Shown here: in pieces, positions 15,532-24,481 of the stretch
Layout of the letters: each line of letters starts with the position of its first letter
Position numbering within the stretch: the stretch's first letter is position 1
Assembly: GCA_024400425.1 (NCBI GenBank)
Contig: JAKSMV010000003.1
Coordinates: 1-64,000 of the forward strand
From: Bacteroidales bacterium
GTDB lineage: Bacteria > Bacteroidota > Bacteroidia > Bacteroidales > F082
Length of the DNA stretch: 64,000 nucleotides
Direction of reading: 5' to 3'
The notes under the pieces: model-generated
Told to the model about the DNA's origin: nothing
What the model saw: the letters and a program-made list of their open reading frames with translations, nothing else
Database searches by the model: none
Translations under genes and position numbers: made by a program

Positions 15532-16437
15532 ATGTGGGTCATTTTATCGTTGACTTCAGCCTTTCTCTTAGGCTTTTATGACATTTTCAAAAAGAAATCG
15601 GTCACGGCTAACGCCATAGCACCCGTGCTGTTCTTCAGCACCATGGTCAGTGCCATCATTTTCATACCTATCATTCTGATTTCCAAGTTCAATCCATCAG
15701 CTTTGTCCCAAGGTCTCCTTGCACATTTCATGGTGGAAGATATTCCCTTGAAGAGTCATTTGCTCATTCTTGGAAAGACGGCTATGGTGCTGTGTTCATG
15801 GATGTTCAGTTACACGGCGGTGAAAAACTTGCCCATCACCGTTGTCGGGCCTGTCAACCAGCTTCGACCAGCCATTTCGTTGGTTCTTTTGCTCTTGGTT
15901 TTTCAAGAACATTTGACTGCATATCAATGGGTTGGCGTTGTCTTAGCCATTGTTTCCTTTTACTTGATGAACCGTTCGGGAAAGAAGGAAGGCATTCAGT
16001 TCAAGTCAAACAAATGGGTAATCATGTTGTTGGCTTCGGCTTTGATCGTGGCTTTTAGCGGCATCTACGACAAATATCTTCTCAGCAAGCAGCAGATTTC
16101 GCCCGTCACCGTGCAGGCATGGTATGCAATTTACCAATTTGCGCTCATGTTCATTTTCATGGCTTTTGTGTGGTGGCGCCGTCGCAAGGAACATCCATTC
16201 GAGTGGCGTTGGAGTATCATCGTCATGGCCATATTTGTGTCGGTGGCCGACTGCATCTATCTTGCAGGCCTTGACCAAGAAGCAGCCGTAATCGTACTTA
16301 TTCCATTGATTTTAAATGGTGTAAGACTTATTATATCTTTCACTTACGGAGCGTTGTGCTTCAAGGAAAAGAACATCAGAAGCAAGATTATCCCTCTAAT
16401 GATGGTGTTGGCAGCCCTGGTGTTTATGTGCATATAA
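15532..16437 (+). CDS. DMT-superfamily (EamA-type) transporter
   Basis: 301 residues with about ten hydrophobic segments in two EamA-like halves. The first half ends in the VVGPVNQLRPAISLVLLL helix, the second begins near residue 160 (VIMLLASALIVAFSGIYD). Members move small metabolites across the inner membrane; the substrate cannot be predicted. No partner gene is adjacent; the acyl-CoA synthetase downstream has its own promoter. Confidence 0.82.
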   Translation: MWVILSLTSAFLLGFYDIFKKKSVTANAIAPVLFFSTMVSAIIFIPIILISKFNPSALSQGLLAHFMVEDIPLKSHLLILGKTAMVLCSWMFSYTAVKNLPITVVGPVNQLRPAISLVLLLLVFQEHLTAYQWVGVVLAIVSFYLMNRSGKKEGIQFKSNKWVIMLLASALIVAFSGIYDKYLLSKQQISPVTVQAWYAIYQFALMFIFMAFVWWRRRKEHPFEWRWSIIVMAIFVSVADCIYLAGLDQEAAVIVLIPLILNGVRLIISFTYGALCFKEKNIRSKIIPLMMVLAALVFMCI

Positions 16438-16491
16438 CAAGATTTTTTCTTATTTTAGAAAATAAAAAATTTGACTTTAATGAAAAAGTCT

Positions 16492-16499
16492 TACTTTTG
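16492..16499 (+). promoter_or_regulatory. Promoter of the first acyl-CoA synthetase gene
   Basis: -7 element TACTTTTG, with TTTG at 16470-16473, 18 bp upstream; ATG at 16529. Confidence 0.65.
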
Positions 16500-16528
16500 T
16501 CGAATTATTGTAACGAGCATTTTATCTT

Positions 16529-18304
16529 ATGGAAATAAAACGAGTATTTGATTTGCTTCACTATTATGTGGAGCGATACCCTCGCCAGAATGTTGCCCTT
16601 GCAGGCAAGAAGAATGACGAATGGGTGAAATACAGCATACAGGACTATCAAGAATATGCCAATATATTGAGTTATGCCTTCATCGAATTGGGTATCGAAA
16701 AAGGCGATAAGATAGCCATGATTCTGACCAACCGCCCGGAATGGAACATGATCGACATGGCTGTCAACCAAGTGGGTGCCATCACGGTGCCAATCTATCC
16801 CACCATCAGCGAAGAAGACTACCGTTACATTCTTTCTCATTGCGACGCCAAAATGGTCATCATCGATGGTCTCGCCGTAATGAATAAGGTTACCAATATC
16901 CTCCCCGATGCTCCGAACGTAAAAATGGTCTATACCATGATTGACCGCGAGGTGTATCCATATTATGACCAACTGATTCAATTAGGCCGAGAACATCCTC
17001 ATCCGGAAGAGCTCAAGGCTCGCGAGGAAATGGTTTTCGAAACCGATTGTGCTACAATCATATACACGTCTGGAACAACGGGAACGCCCAAGGGAGTCAT
17101 GCTCTCAAACAAGAACCTGATGAGCCAGTTCAAGTGCTTCTGCCATACGCCATCGCCTGAGTCGAAGGTGGCATTCAGCTTCTTGCCGGTTTGCCATGCC
17201 TACGAGCGTGCTCTGATTTACATGTACCAATACAACGGCATGTCAATCTATTACGCTGAAAGTCTGGCTACCATCGCCGATAACATGAAGGAAGTGCATC
17301 CGACGATGATGTGCGCAGTGCCTCGCATTCTTGAGCGTTTCTACGAATCCATTTATCAGTCGGGCAAGAAGATGACAGGCATGTCGAAGACCATCTATTT
17401 TTGGGCTTTGCATCTTGGCGAAAGATACAAGGTGGACCAATCGCATCGCGGCAAGTTCTACGATTTTAAGTTGGGAATTGCCGACAAGCTGGTTTACAGC
17501 AAGATACGTGAAAAGTTGGGCGCAGAGCATTTCGATATTATCGTGTCGGGTGCCGCATCCATCTCGCAAAAGATGTCGGGGTTCTTCTCTGCCATTGGAA
17601 TGCCTGTTTTCGAAGGCTATGGTTTGACCGAGACCTCGCCCGTTATCTCTGTCAGCAACCGTTCGGAACATGGTCGCGAAGTCGGTTATGTCGGACAACC
17701 AATTGAAGGCGTGCAGGTTAAGATTACTGACGAAGGTGAAATCATCTGCCGTGGCCATAATGTGATGATGGGCTACTACAAGAATCCAGAACTCACAGCA
17801 GAGGTCATCGACAAGGACGGCTGGTTCCATACGGGCGATATGGGTCGTTTCAACAAATACGGCTTGCTGCAAATCACGGGTCGCATCAAGAGTTTGTTCA
17901 AGACTTCGGGCGGAAAATACATCAATCCTGATGTGATTGAAGCCAAGTTCTGCTCCTCAAAAATGATTGACCAGGTTTTGGTGGTTGGTGAAAACCAGAA
18001 ATTTGCCGGTGCACTTATCGTACCGAGTTCCACATATCTAAAGTCGTGGTGCAAGAGCGAAAAAGTCAAATTCACCACTACTCAGGAAATCATCCAAAAC
18101 AAGGATGTCGTCAAGATGTATGCCCGCGAAGTGAATCGCTTGAATTTGGGCTTGGGCGAGACCGAAAAGGTGAAGAAGCATTTGCTTATAGCCGACGAAT
18201 GGACAGTCGCCAACGGAATGCTTACGCCAACCCTCAAGGTGAGACGCAAAGTGGTGATGCAACATTATAAGGAATTGATTGACAGTTTATTTGAGCAAAA
18301 ATAA
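16529..18304 (+). CDS. Long-chain fatty acid-CoA ligase (AMP-forming), copy 1
   Basis: 591 residues of the ANL superfamily, of the FadD15/long-chain type. The nucleotide loop is IIYTSGTTGTPKGVM (about residues 176-190). Further motifs are YGLTETSP, GWFHTGDMG and the hinge ITGRIKSLFKTSGGKYINP. The C-terminal domain ends with the catalytic lysine region (LTPTLKVRRKVV). It activates fatty acids to acyl-CoA through an acyl-adenylate. A paralogue lies at 24482. An NtrC-type regulator follows 15 bp downstream and is likely in the same transcript. Confidence 0.9.
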   Translation: MEIKRVFDLLHYYVERYPRQNVALAGKKNDEWVKYSIQDYQEYANILSYAFIELGIEKGDKIAMILTNRPEWNMIDMAVNQVGAITVPIYPTISEEDYRYILSHCDAKMVIIDGLAVMNKVTNILPDAPNVKMVYTMIDREVYPYYDQLIQLGREHPHPEELKAREEMVFETDCATIIYTSGTTGTPKGVMLSNKNLMSQFKCFCHTPSPESKVAFSFLPVCHAYERALIYMYQYNGMSIYYAESLATIADNMKEVHPTMMCAVPRILERFYESIYQSGKKMTGMSKTIYFWALHLGERYKVDQSHRGKFYDFKLGIADKLVYSKIREKLGAEHFDIIVSGAASISQKMSGFFSAIGMPVFEGYGLTETSPVISVSNRSEHGREVGYVGQPIEGVQVKITDEGEIICRGHNVMMGYYKNPELTAEVIDKDGWFHTGDMGRFNKYGLLQITGRIKSLFKTSGGKYINPDVIEAKFCSSKMIDQVLVVGENQKFAGALIVPSSTYLKSWCKSEKVKFTTTQEIIQNKDVVKMYAREVNRLNLGLGETEKVKKHLLIADEWTVANGMLTPTLKVRRKVVMQHYKELIDSLFEQK

Positions 18305-18319
18305 ACCAGGTTTTGCCGC

Positions 18320-19657
18320 ATGAAACACAAGATTCTTGTGGTTGAGGATGATGCCTCGTTTGGCTTGATGCTGATGACATGGCTGAAGAAGAACGGCTAT
18401 GAAGCCGTCCTTGCTTCACGTTATGAACAAGCCAAAATTGAGATTTCGTCAAATAGTTTTAGTTTGATAATCACCGATTTGCGTTTGCCCGATGGCGATG
18501 GCATCTTACTCATGACTTGGGTTCGCGAAAAGATGAAAAGCCGTGTGCCCATCATCGTGATGACTGGATATGCCGAGGTGCAGACTGCCGTGTCGGCCAT
18601 GAAGCTTGGCGCTTTCGACTACCTTAAGAAACCAATTAATCCAAGTGTGCTCCAAGAAAAGATTGAGGCTGCCTTGACCGCTTCGGGAGAGGAGATTGAA
18701 GACGAGTTCATCCCACAACGCAAGCAATTCGTGCGAGGCTCAAGCCCCATGATGCAACGGCTTTACAAACACGTAGAGTTGGTTGCACCAACGCGTTTCT
18801 CGGTCCTCATCTTGGGCGAGAGTGGCACGGGAAAAGAATACATCGCTCGTATGATTCACGACTGTAGCCCGCGCAAAAATGCTCCATTCATCCCAGTTGA
18901 CTGCGGAAGCCTGTCGAAGGAATTGGCGCCATCCGAATTGTTCGGCCACCTGAAAGGATCCTTCACGTCAGCCATTTCAGACAAGAAAGGTGTCTTCGAA
19001 CAAGCCAAGGGCGGAACGGTGTTCTTGGACGAAGTGGGCAACTTGCCTTACGAGGTTCAGATGCAGTTGTTGCGCGCCTTGCAAGAGCAGAAGGTGCGTC
19101 CGGTAGGTTCAGCTACCGATGTCAATGTGGACGTGCGCATTGTGGCTGCTACTAACGAAAATCTTGAAAAAGCCATTAGCGAAGGTCGTTTCCGTCAGGA
19201 TTTATATCACCGCATCAACGAGTTCGCGCTCGAAGTTCCGCCTCTGCGTGAGCGTCTTGAAGATTTTGACGAGTTGATATCGTTTTTCATCGAGCAAGCC
19301 AACATGGAATTGGGAAAGAATGTGAAAGGCATTTCAGAGGAAGCCTTGCGCGTGATGAAACTCCAACCTTGGAACGGTAACCTTCGCGAATTACGCAATG
19401 TAGTGCGCCGATGCGTGTTGTTCACCGAATGCGAAAGAATCGGGTTGGACGACCTTCCCGTCTTCACGCCAATTGCGAAAACCGCATCACAAGTTGCTGC
19501 AGATGAAGATTTTACCTTGCAACCTGGCGACGAAAAAGAGCAAATAGAAGCAGCACTTCGCAAAGCACGCGGCAACAAGACTGTGGCAGCTAAACTGCTT
19601 CAAATCGACCGCAAGACCTTATACAATAAGATGCACTTGCTGGGGATTGAATTATAA
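18320..19657 (+). CDS. Sigma-54-dependent response regulator (NtrC/AtoC type)
   Basis: 445 residues. The receiver domain (1-120) has the acidic pocket D10/D11, the phospho-acceptor D53 (ITDLRLPDGDG) and a conserved lysine in the LKKP motif. The central AAA+ domain (about 140-370) has Walker A GESGTGKE and Walker B GGTVFLDE. A C-terminal Fis-type helix-turn-helix (KTVAAKLLQIDRKTLYNKM) binds DNA. The sigma-54 contact loop reads GSFTSA instead of the usual GAFTGA: phenylalanine and threonine are kept, but Ala and the second Gly are both Ser. No histidine kinase lies nearby. The gene follows fadD by 15 bp. Confidence 0.9.
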   Translation: MKHKILVVEDDASFGLMLMTWLKKNGYEAVLASRYEQAKIEISSNSFSLIITDLRLPDGDGILLMTWVREKMKSRVPIIVMTGYAEVQTAVSAMKLGAFDYLKKPINPSVLQEKIEAALTASGEEIEDEFIPQRKQFVRGSSPMMQRLYKHVELVAPTRFSVLILGESGTGKEYIARMIHDCSPRKNAPFIPVDCGSLSKELAPSELFGHLKGSFTSAISDKKGVFEQAKGGTVFLDEVGNLPYEVQMQLLRALQEQKVRPVGSATDVNVDVRIVAATNENLEKAISEGRFRQDLYHRINEFALEVPPLRERLEDFDELISFFIEQANMELGKNVKGISEEALRVMKLQPWNGNLRELRNVVRRCVLFTECERIGLDDLPVFTPIAKTASQVAADEDFTLQPGDEKEQIEAALRKARGNKTVAAKLLQIDRKTLYNKMHLLGIEL

Positions 19658-19695
19658 ATCCATTTTTTTAGTAGAGTTTTTTCGGGCGAAGCCGA

Positions 19696-20493
19696 TCATT
19701 GCAAGGCTTTGACGAGTTCTTCTTTGAGTTGCTCAGGGTTGACTGTCAGGATTTTGCCGTCAATGGAAATACTGATGTTGCCGGTTTCCTCAGAAACCAC
19801 AAGAGCGATGCAGTCGGTCTCTTGGCTGATGAACATGGCGGCATGGTGACGTGTTCCGTAGTGACCAGGAATGTCGGTGCGGTCATTCGTCATAGGAATG
19901 ATGCAACGTGCGGCAAGGATTCTGTTATCGCGGATAATCATGGCGCCATCATGCAAGGCACTGTTCTTGAAGAAGATGCCTTCAATCAACGAAGAAGAGA
20001 TTTGCGCATCGGTGATGACTCCTTTTGTGGCGAGTTCGTTGAGACGGTTGCTTCGGGTAATGAGCATCAAAGCACCCTGCTTGATTGCCGACATGTTGGC
20101 GCATGCCGTTACTATCGAATCGACATCCAGTTGGTATTTTCCGTTGTCTTTGTTTTTGTCGCGAGGACGGAAAAGTTGCTTCAACCTGAAACCATTCTTC
20201 ACGTTGCCTTCGGCTTTTGTACCCAAGGTGAACAGGAAATCACGGATTTCTTTTTGGAAAATGACAATGAGAGCAATAAAACCTACGCTGACGAAAGCAC
20301 CCATAATGGTGGTAAGCAGCTTCATCTGAAAGGCTTGCACAATCTGCCAAATGAGGAAGAAGGCGACAATGCCCAAAAAGATGTTGAAAGCGGAAGTGCC
20401 TTTCAATTTCTTGTAGAAAAAGAAAAACAAGAATGCCACCAGCACGATGTCAATAATGTCGGCGACACGTATTTGGATGAATAGGTTAGTCAT
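19696..20493 (-). CDS. cdaA: Diadenylate cyclase (c-di-AMP synthase)
   Basis: 265 residues: three N-terminal membrane helices (about 10-80), then the DAC domain. The catalytic DGA motif is in LHDGAMIIRDN. The second motif, RHR in most family members, is RHH here (GTRHHAAMFIS). The order and length match CdaA/DacA, which makes c-di-AMP from two ATP at the inner membrane. It lies downstream of folP on the same strand, a pairing common in Bacteroidota, but has its own -7 element at 20509-20516. c-di-AMP usually controls potassium and osmolyte transport. Confidence 0.92.
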   Translation of the reverse strand: MTNLFIQIRVADIIDIVLVAFLFFFFYKKLKGTSAFNIFLGIVAFFLIWQIVQAFQMKLLTTIMGAFVSVGFIALIVIFQKEIRDFLFTLGTKAEGNVKNGFRLKQLFRPRDKNKDNGKYQLDVDSIVTACANMSAIKQGALMLITRSNRLNELATKGVITDAQISSSLIEGIFFKNSALHDGAMIIRDNRILAARCIIPMTNDRTDIPGHYGTRHHAAMFISQETDCIALVVSEETGNISISIDGKILTVNPEQLKEELVKALQ

Positions 20494-20508
20494 TCGTAGA
20501 AATTTGTT

Positions 20509-20516
20509 GCAAAAAT
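20509..20516 (-). promoter_or_regulatory. -7 element (TATTTTTG) of cdaA
   Basis: Minus-strand TAnnTTTG match 15 bp before the cdaA start at 20493. Confidence 0.6.
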
Positions 20517-20580
20517 AGGAAATTGTTTATTTGTTTGTTTGATTATTTGACTTGGGGACAATTTGACTTGGGGACTTTGT

Positions 20581-20604
20581 GGGACGCTGAGCGGAGCCGA
20601 AGCG
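20581..20604 (+). repeat. GCTGAGCGGAGCCGAAGCG repeat, copy 1
   Basis: A 24-bp sequence beginning GGGAC and containing GCTGAGCGGAGCCGAAGCG, identical to 20627-20650. It is preceded by two copies of TTGACTTGGGGAC (around 20547 and 20564). Likely a dispersed intergenic repeat. Confidence 0.8.
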
Positions 20605-20623
20605 TTGATTTGTTTTTATGGAC

Positions 20624-21472
20624 TTAGGGACGCTGAGCGGAGCCGAAGCGCCCACTTTGCTCAACGAGTTTAATGGCTTCGACAGCACGCTTTACATCGT
20701 GGACACGCAAAATGTCGGCACCATGGAGCAAGGCAATGGTATTAAGTACGGTAGTGCCGTTTTCTGCTTCTTGTGGCGTGCATTCCAAAACCTTGTAAAT
20801 CATCGATTTTCTGGAAATGCCAATGAGAACAGGTAGGTTGTTGTGACGGTATAAGTCAATGTCGTTAAGCAGCTGATAATTTGCTTGTTGGCTTTTGCCG
20901 AAACCAATGCCTGGATCCAAGATGATTTGTTGGTCGCCGAAGGTTTCAAGCCTTTTGCAACGCGCTTCAAAAAACGATTTGACGGTTTGGTGAATATCGC
21001 ACTCCAACTTGTATTGGTGCATGGTTTCTGGTGTGCCGACACAATGCATCATAATATATGGAATGTGATTTTGACCGATAAAAGGCAACATTTCATCGTC
21101 GAACAAACCGCCCGAAATGTCGTTGACAATGTCAGCACCTTCGGCGATGCAAGCCTCGGCAACATTTTTCCTGAACGTGTCAACCGAGATGACAGCCTCA
21201 GGAAAATGCTTTCTGATACTTTTCACAACGGGAATAATCCGTTCAGACTCTTCTGATTCAGTGGCGATTACGTTGTTCGGTCGGGTAGAGCAACCGCCAA
21301 TGTCGATGATAGAAGCACCTTCGTCGAGCATAGCTTCGCAATGGGCTAGGGCAGCATCGATGCAGTTGAATTTTCCGCCATCGGAGAATGAATCGGGCGT
21401 GACGTTGAGGATGCCCATCACAACGGGTTGGCCAAAAACAAATTCTTTGTTGCGCGATTTGAATCTCAGCAT
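20624..21472 (-). CDS. folP: Dihydropteroate synthase
   Basis: 282 residues. Signature motifs are MGILNVTPDSFSDGG at the N-terminus, DIGGCSTRP, then VISVDTF, DIVNDISGG, ILDPGIGFGKS, LIGISRKS and a final RVHDV. It condenses p-aminobenzoate with dihydropterin pyrophosphate in folate synthesis. ATG 21472 is chosen because the upstream in-frame codons lie in the promoter, and the element at 21493-21500 is then 20 bp upstream. The last residues (GRFGSAQRP) are encoded by the dispersed repeat at 20627-20650, with the stop at its edge, so the natural C-terminus was replaced or extended by a repeat. Confidence 0.94.
   Translation of the reverse strand: MLRFKSRNKEFVFGQPVVMGILNVTPDSFSDGGKFNCIDAALAHCEAMLDEGASIIDIGGCSTRPNNVIATESEESERIIPVVKSIRKHFPEAVISVDTFRKNVAEACIAEGADIVNDISGGLFDDEMLPFIGQNHIPYIMMHCVGTPETMHQYKLECDIHQTVKSFFEARCKRLETFGDQQIILDPGIGFGKSQQANYQLLNDIDLYRHNNLPVLIGISRKSMIYKVLECTPQEAENGTTVLNTIALLHGADILRVHDVKRAVEAIKLVEQSGRFGSAQRP
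20627..20650 (+). repeat. GCTGAGCGGAGCCGAAGCG repeat, copy 2 (inside folP)
   Basis: Identical 24-mer to 20581-20604, offset 46 bp. Read in reverse it encodes FGSAQRP, the last residues of FolP. Confidence 0.8.
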
Positions 21473-21484
21473 TTGAAAAAGTAT

Positions 21485-21500
21485 TATTTTTGCAAAAATA
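21485..21500. promoter_or_regulatory. Back-to-back divergent -7 elements forming a perfect 16-bp palindrome
   Basis: TATTTTTG on the plus strand (21485-21492) directly abuts its mirror on the minus strand (21493-21500), giving TATTTTTGCAAAAATA. The plus element is 17 bp before the DUF1599 start, the minus element 20 bp before folP. Initiation on the two strands may therefore exclude each other. Confidence 0.7.
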
Positions 21501-21509
21501 CTATTTTCG

Positions 21510-22076
21510 ATGCAAACAAAAGATACCAAATCGCAATTTCAGGCTGTTGTGGCACAATGCCGTCAGCTTTTCATCTATAAAATGAAGGATTATGGACCAG
21601 CATGGCGCATTCTTCGCACGCCTTCCATAACAGACCAGATTTTCATCAAGGCCAATAGAATCCGCACTTTGCAGACCTCGTCGGAACATCTTGTGGATGA
21701 AGGTATTGAACCAGAATTCATTGGCATCATCAACTATGCTGCCATGGGCATCATCCAACTGCAACTCGGTGTGGTCGATATCCCCGATTTGAGTTCGGAA
21801 GAAGCCACGGCTCATTACGACAAGGTCATCAACGAAGCATACGAATTGATGACGCGCAAGAACCACGACTACGACGAGGCTTGGCGTAGCATGCGTGTCA
21901 GTTCCATCACCGACTTGATTCTGATGAAGATCTTGCGCACCAAGTCGATTGAAGACAACAATGGCAAGACGCTCGTTTCGGAAGGCTTGGACGCCAACTA
22001 TTACGACATGATTAATTATGCCGTGTTCGCCTTGATTTTGCTTTCAGAGGATAAAAAAGGCAACTCGCAATCATGA
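21510..22076 (+). CDS. DUF1599 domain protein
   Basis: 188 residues made of two similar halves. Each has a K.DYG.AW/H.YDEAWR motif (MKDYGPAWRIL; KNHDYDEAWRSMRV) followed by ITDLI/ITDQIF, a (K)(A/I)xRxR stretch and an N-Y-A turn (GIINYAAMGII; DMINYAVFALI). This duplication is the hallmark of DUF1599 (nucleotide modification associated domain 1), common in Bacteroidota next to a DoxX-like gene. The biochemical role is unknown. It overlaps the next gene by 4 bp. Confidence 0.86.
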   Translation: MQTKDTKSQFQAVVAQCRQLFIYKMKDYGPAWRILRTPSITDQIFIKANRIRTLQTSSEHLVDEGIEPEFIGIINYAAMGIIQLQLGVVDIPDLSSEEATAHYDKVINEAYELMTRKNHDYDEAWRSMRVSSITDLILMKILRTKSIEDNNGKTLVSEGLDANYYDMINYAVFALILLSEDKKGNSQS

Positions 22077-23311
22077 AAACGAAGCAAGTCATCAGTTGGA
22101 TAAGCATTGCGGGTGCATTGGCATCGGCTGTCGGAATTTACTTTATTCCTCAATTCAATGTCGTTTTCCTTGGTCTGCTGCTGCTTAACCTGCTGCTGCC
22201 CGTCGTTTTCCGCAAAGGCTATGGCAAGCCACAGCTTACGATTTGCCGTCTGTTGGTGGGTGCTCTGTTCATCTTCAGCAGCTTTACCAAAGGCGTCGAT
22301 CCTTTAGGCACGAAATACAAGATTCTGGACTATCTTGCCGTATATAACCTTCAGTGGTTCAACGACATTGCCATGCTTATCTCCATGGGACTGATTTTGG
22401 TTGAATTCATTGTTGGTATATGCTTGCTGACCAATATTTTCCCACGTTTGGCGGTGCTTGGTGCAACTATTTTGATGTTGTTCTTTACCACGACTACCTT
22501 GTTTGATGCGGTCTATAACCTCGTTCCCGATTGCGGCTGTTTCGGTACTGCCGTGAAGATGAGCAACTGGCAGACTTTCTACAAGAATCTCGACATAGAT
22601 TCGATTCTTTTGGCATTGATTTTCAATAACAAGCAACTGAAAAACCGACTCACATGGCGCGGGCAATTCGTCATTGGCTGCCTGTATGCTTTGGCGTTTT
22701 TACTCTTCGAGATATACAACTACCGTCATCTTCCAATCATAGATTTCATGAATTGGAAAGTAGGCAAGCAAATGAAGGTCGAGAATGACGAACCTGCCAA
22801 GATATACCTGACTTTCAGAAACATAGCCACAGGCGAGACGCAGGAATATCTTTCGCCCAACTATCCATGGAACGACTCGGTTTGGTCGAGCCAATGGGAG
22901 TTTGTTGACCAACGTATGGAAGGCGGCAACGACTATCTCGGTTTCTCAGCCCTTGATGCCGATGGAAACGACGTCACCGACATGATTCTCGAGACCGAGA
23001 ACCTACTCATGTTTACTTCGCACGACTTGACCAAAGTCACCGATGAAGAATGGCAAAAAATCAAGACCATCACCGAAGAAGCCGATGCGCATGGCTATTA
23101 TGTGGTTTGGGCTGTGGCCAACTCGCCTGAATATGTGGCAGAATTGCAAGAGACATACGATTTCCTTTACGAAGTGTATTTTGGCGATGAGCTGGAAATC
23201 AAGACGTTGGTGCGCTTCAATCCAGGTTTGATGTTGCTCGACGACGGCTTGGTAGTTGACAAATGGAGTGCCATCGACTTCGACAAGGCGCTGAAGAAGA
23301 TTCAGGAATAA
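22073..23311 (+). CDS. DoxX-like membrane protein (BT_3928 family)
   Basis: 412 residues. The N-terminal half has about six membrane helices of the DoxX/MauE kind (ICRLLVGALFIFSSFTKGVDP in two parts, and a DCGCFG cysteine motif after a long helix pair). The C-terminal half (about 240-412) is soluble and resembles a thioredoxin-like fold without a CxxC. Such proteins are thought to serve membrane redox or thiol chemistry; no substrate is known. It overlaps the DUF1599 gene by 4 bp and is followed 16 bp later by an ABC permease, so the three form one operon. Confidence 0.82.
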   Translation: MKTKQVISWISIAGALASAVGIYFIPQFNVVFLGLLLLNLLLPVVFRKGYGKPQLTICRLLVGALFIFSSFTKGVDPLGTKYKILDYLAVYNLQWFNDIAMLISMGLILVEFIVGICLLTNIFPRLAVLGATILMLFFTTTTLFDAVYNLVPDCGCFGTAVKMSNWQTFYKNLDIDSILLALIFNNKQLKNRLTWRGQFVIGCLYALAFLLFEIYNYRHLPIIDFMNWKVGKQMKVENDEPAKIYLTFRNIATGETQEYLSPNYPWNDSVWSSQWEFVDQRMEGGNDYLGFSALDADGNDVTDMILETENLLMFTSHDLTKVTDEEWQKIKTITEEADAHGYYVVWAVANSPEYVAELQETYDFLYEVYFGDELEIKTLVRFNPGLMLLDDGLVVDKWSAIDFDKALKKIQE

Positions 23312-23327
23312 GCAATCACTCGACATT

Positions 23328-24395
23328 ATGCTGGCTTACATCACTAGAAAACTTCTTTATGGTATCGCGGTGCTTTGGGGCGTCGCCACATTGGTGTTTT
23401 TCTTGTTCAATATTCTGCCAGGCGACCCTGCGCAGATGATGCTTGGCCAGCGTGCCGACAAGGAATCGGTGGATGCTATCCGAGAGGAATTGGGCATGAA
23501 CCAAAGCCTTGCAAAACAATATGTTGATTATCTTAACGACCTCATTCCTATTTCATTTTACGACATTTCAGATGGTACGCAAAAGCTCGACAAGATAGGT
23601 CATTACGGGAAAATTGCAACGATTGGCTCAACTGCCATTGTGGTGAAGGCACCTTATCTGCGCATGTCGTATCAAAGCAAACGCAAAGTGTCGGATATTT
23701 TGGGCGAGGCTTTCCCAAACACCTTGCTTCTGGCAGCGGTTTCCATATCCATCGCATTGGTTCTTGGCCTTTTGATAGGCATCATGGCTGCCGTAGTCAA
23801 CAAACCATTCTGGAACAAACTGACGCTTTTCGTCACCACTATCGGCATGTCGCTGCCATCGTTTTTCGCAGCCATCCTCATGGCTTGGATTTTCGGTTTC
23901 CTCTTGCAGGAACACACTGGCTTGAATATGACGGGAAGCCTTTATTCCGTTGACGATTTCGGTAGGGGAGAATACCTCAGTTTGGCCAACCTCATCTTGC
24001 CGGCACTCACGCTTGGCATGCGTCCTCTTGCCGTCGTCACCGAACTGACGCGCACTTCCTTGCTTGAAGCGCTTTCCATGGATTATGTGCGCACCGCCAA
24101 GGCCAAAGGCTTGCGTCCGGCCCGCGTGGTTTGCGTTCATGCCTTGCGAAATGCCTTGAATCCGGTGGTGACGGCCATTTCCGGTTGGTTCGCCTCGTTG
24201 TTGGCTGGCGCGGTCTTCGTGGAGTATGTCTTCGACTGGAAAGGCATCGGCGTGGTAGTGGTGGATGCCTTGGACAAATACGATTTCCCTGTCATCATGG
24301 GCGCTGTGCTGCTCATCGCCGTCATGCTGATTGTGGTCAATGTGGTGGTCGATATCATTTACGGAATCATTGACCCGAGAGTCAGAATCAGCTAA
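23328..24395 (+). CDS. ABC transporter permease, DppB/OppB type
   Basis: 355 residues with six membrane helices. The first lies at 5-30, with the family opening (ITRKLLYGIAVLWGVATLVF, then FNILPGDPA). A periplasmic stretch of about 100 residues follows, and the remaining helices carry the EAA loop (DYVRTAKAKGLRPARV) that contacts the ATPase. It ends in the typical YGIIDPRVRIS. In peptide or nickel importers this subunit works with a DppC-type partner, two ATPases and a binding protein, none of which is present here. Confidence 0.87.
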   Translation: MLAYITRKLLYGIAVLWGVATLVFFLFNILPGDPAQMMLGQRADKESVDAIREELGMNQSLAKQYVDYLNDLIPISFYDISDGTQKLDKIGHYGKIATIGSTAIVVKAPYLRMSYQSKRKVSDILGEAFPNTLLLAAVSISIALVLGLLIGIMAAVVNKPFWNKLTLFVTTIGMSLPSFFAAILMAWIFGFLLQEHTGLNMTGSLYSVDDFGRGEYLSLANLILPALTLGMRPLAVVTELTRTSLLEALSMDYVRTAKAKGLRPARVVCVHALRNALNPVVTAISGWFASLLAGAVFVEYVFDWKGIGVVVVDALDKYDFPVIMGAVLLIAVMLIVVNVVVDIIYGIIDPRVRIS

Positions 24396-24453
24396 AGGGT
24401 GGTGAATATCCACCTATTGAAAAATTAATATTGCCGTTACCCCAAAATTTCGT

Positions 24454-24461
24454 ATTTTCGC
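24454..24461 (+). promoter_or_regulatory. Possible -7 element (TATTTTCG) of the second acyl-CoA synthetase gene
   Basis: One mismatch to TAnnTTTG, followed by CAAAC; 20 bp before the ATG at 24482. Confidence 0.4.
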
Positions 24462-24481
24462 AAACTTTTTATGATTGAAAT

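Noticed and set aside
24397..24415. GGTGG/CCACC hairpin after the ABC permease as terminator
   Set aside because: Stem of five base pairs and no T-run.
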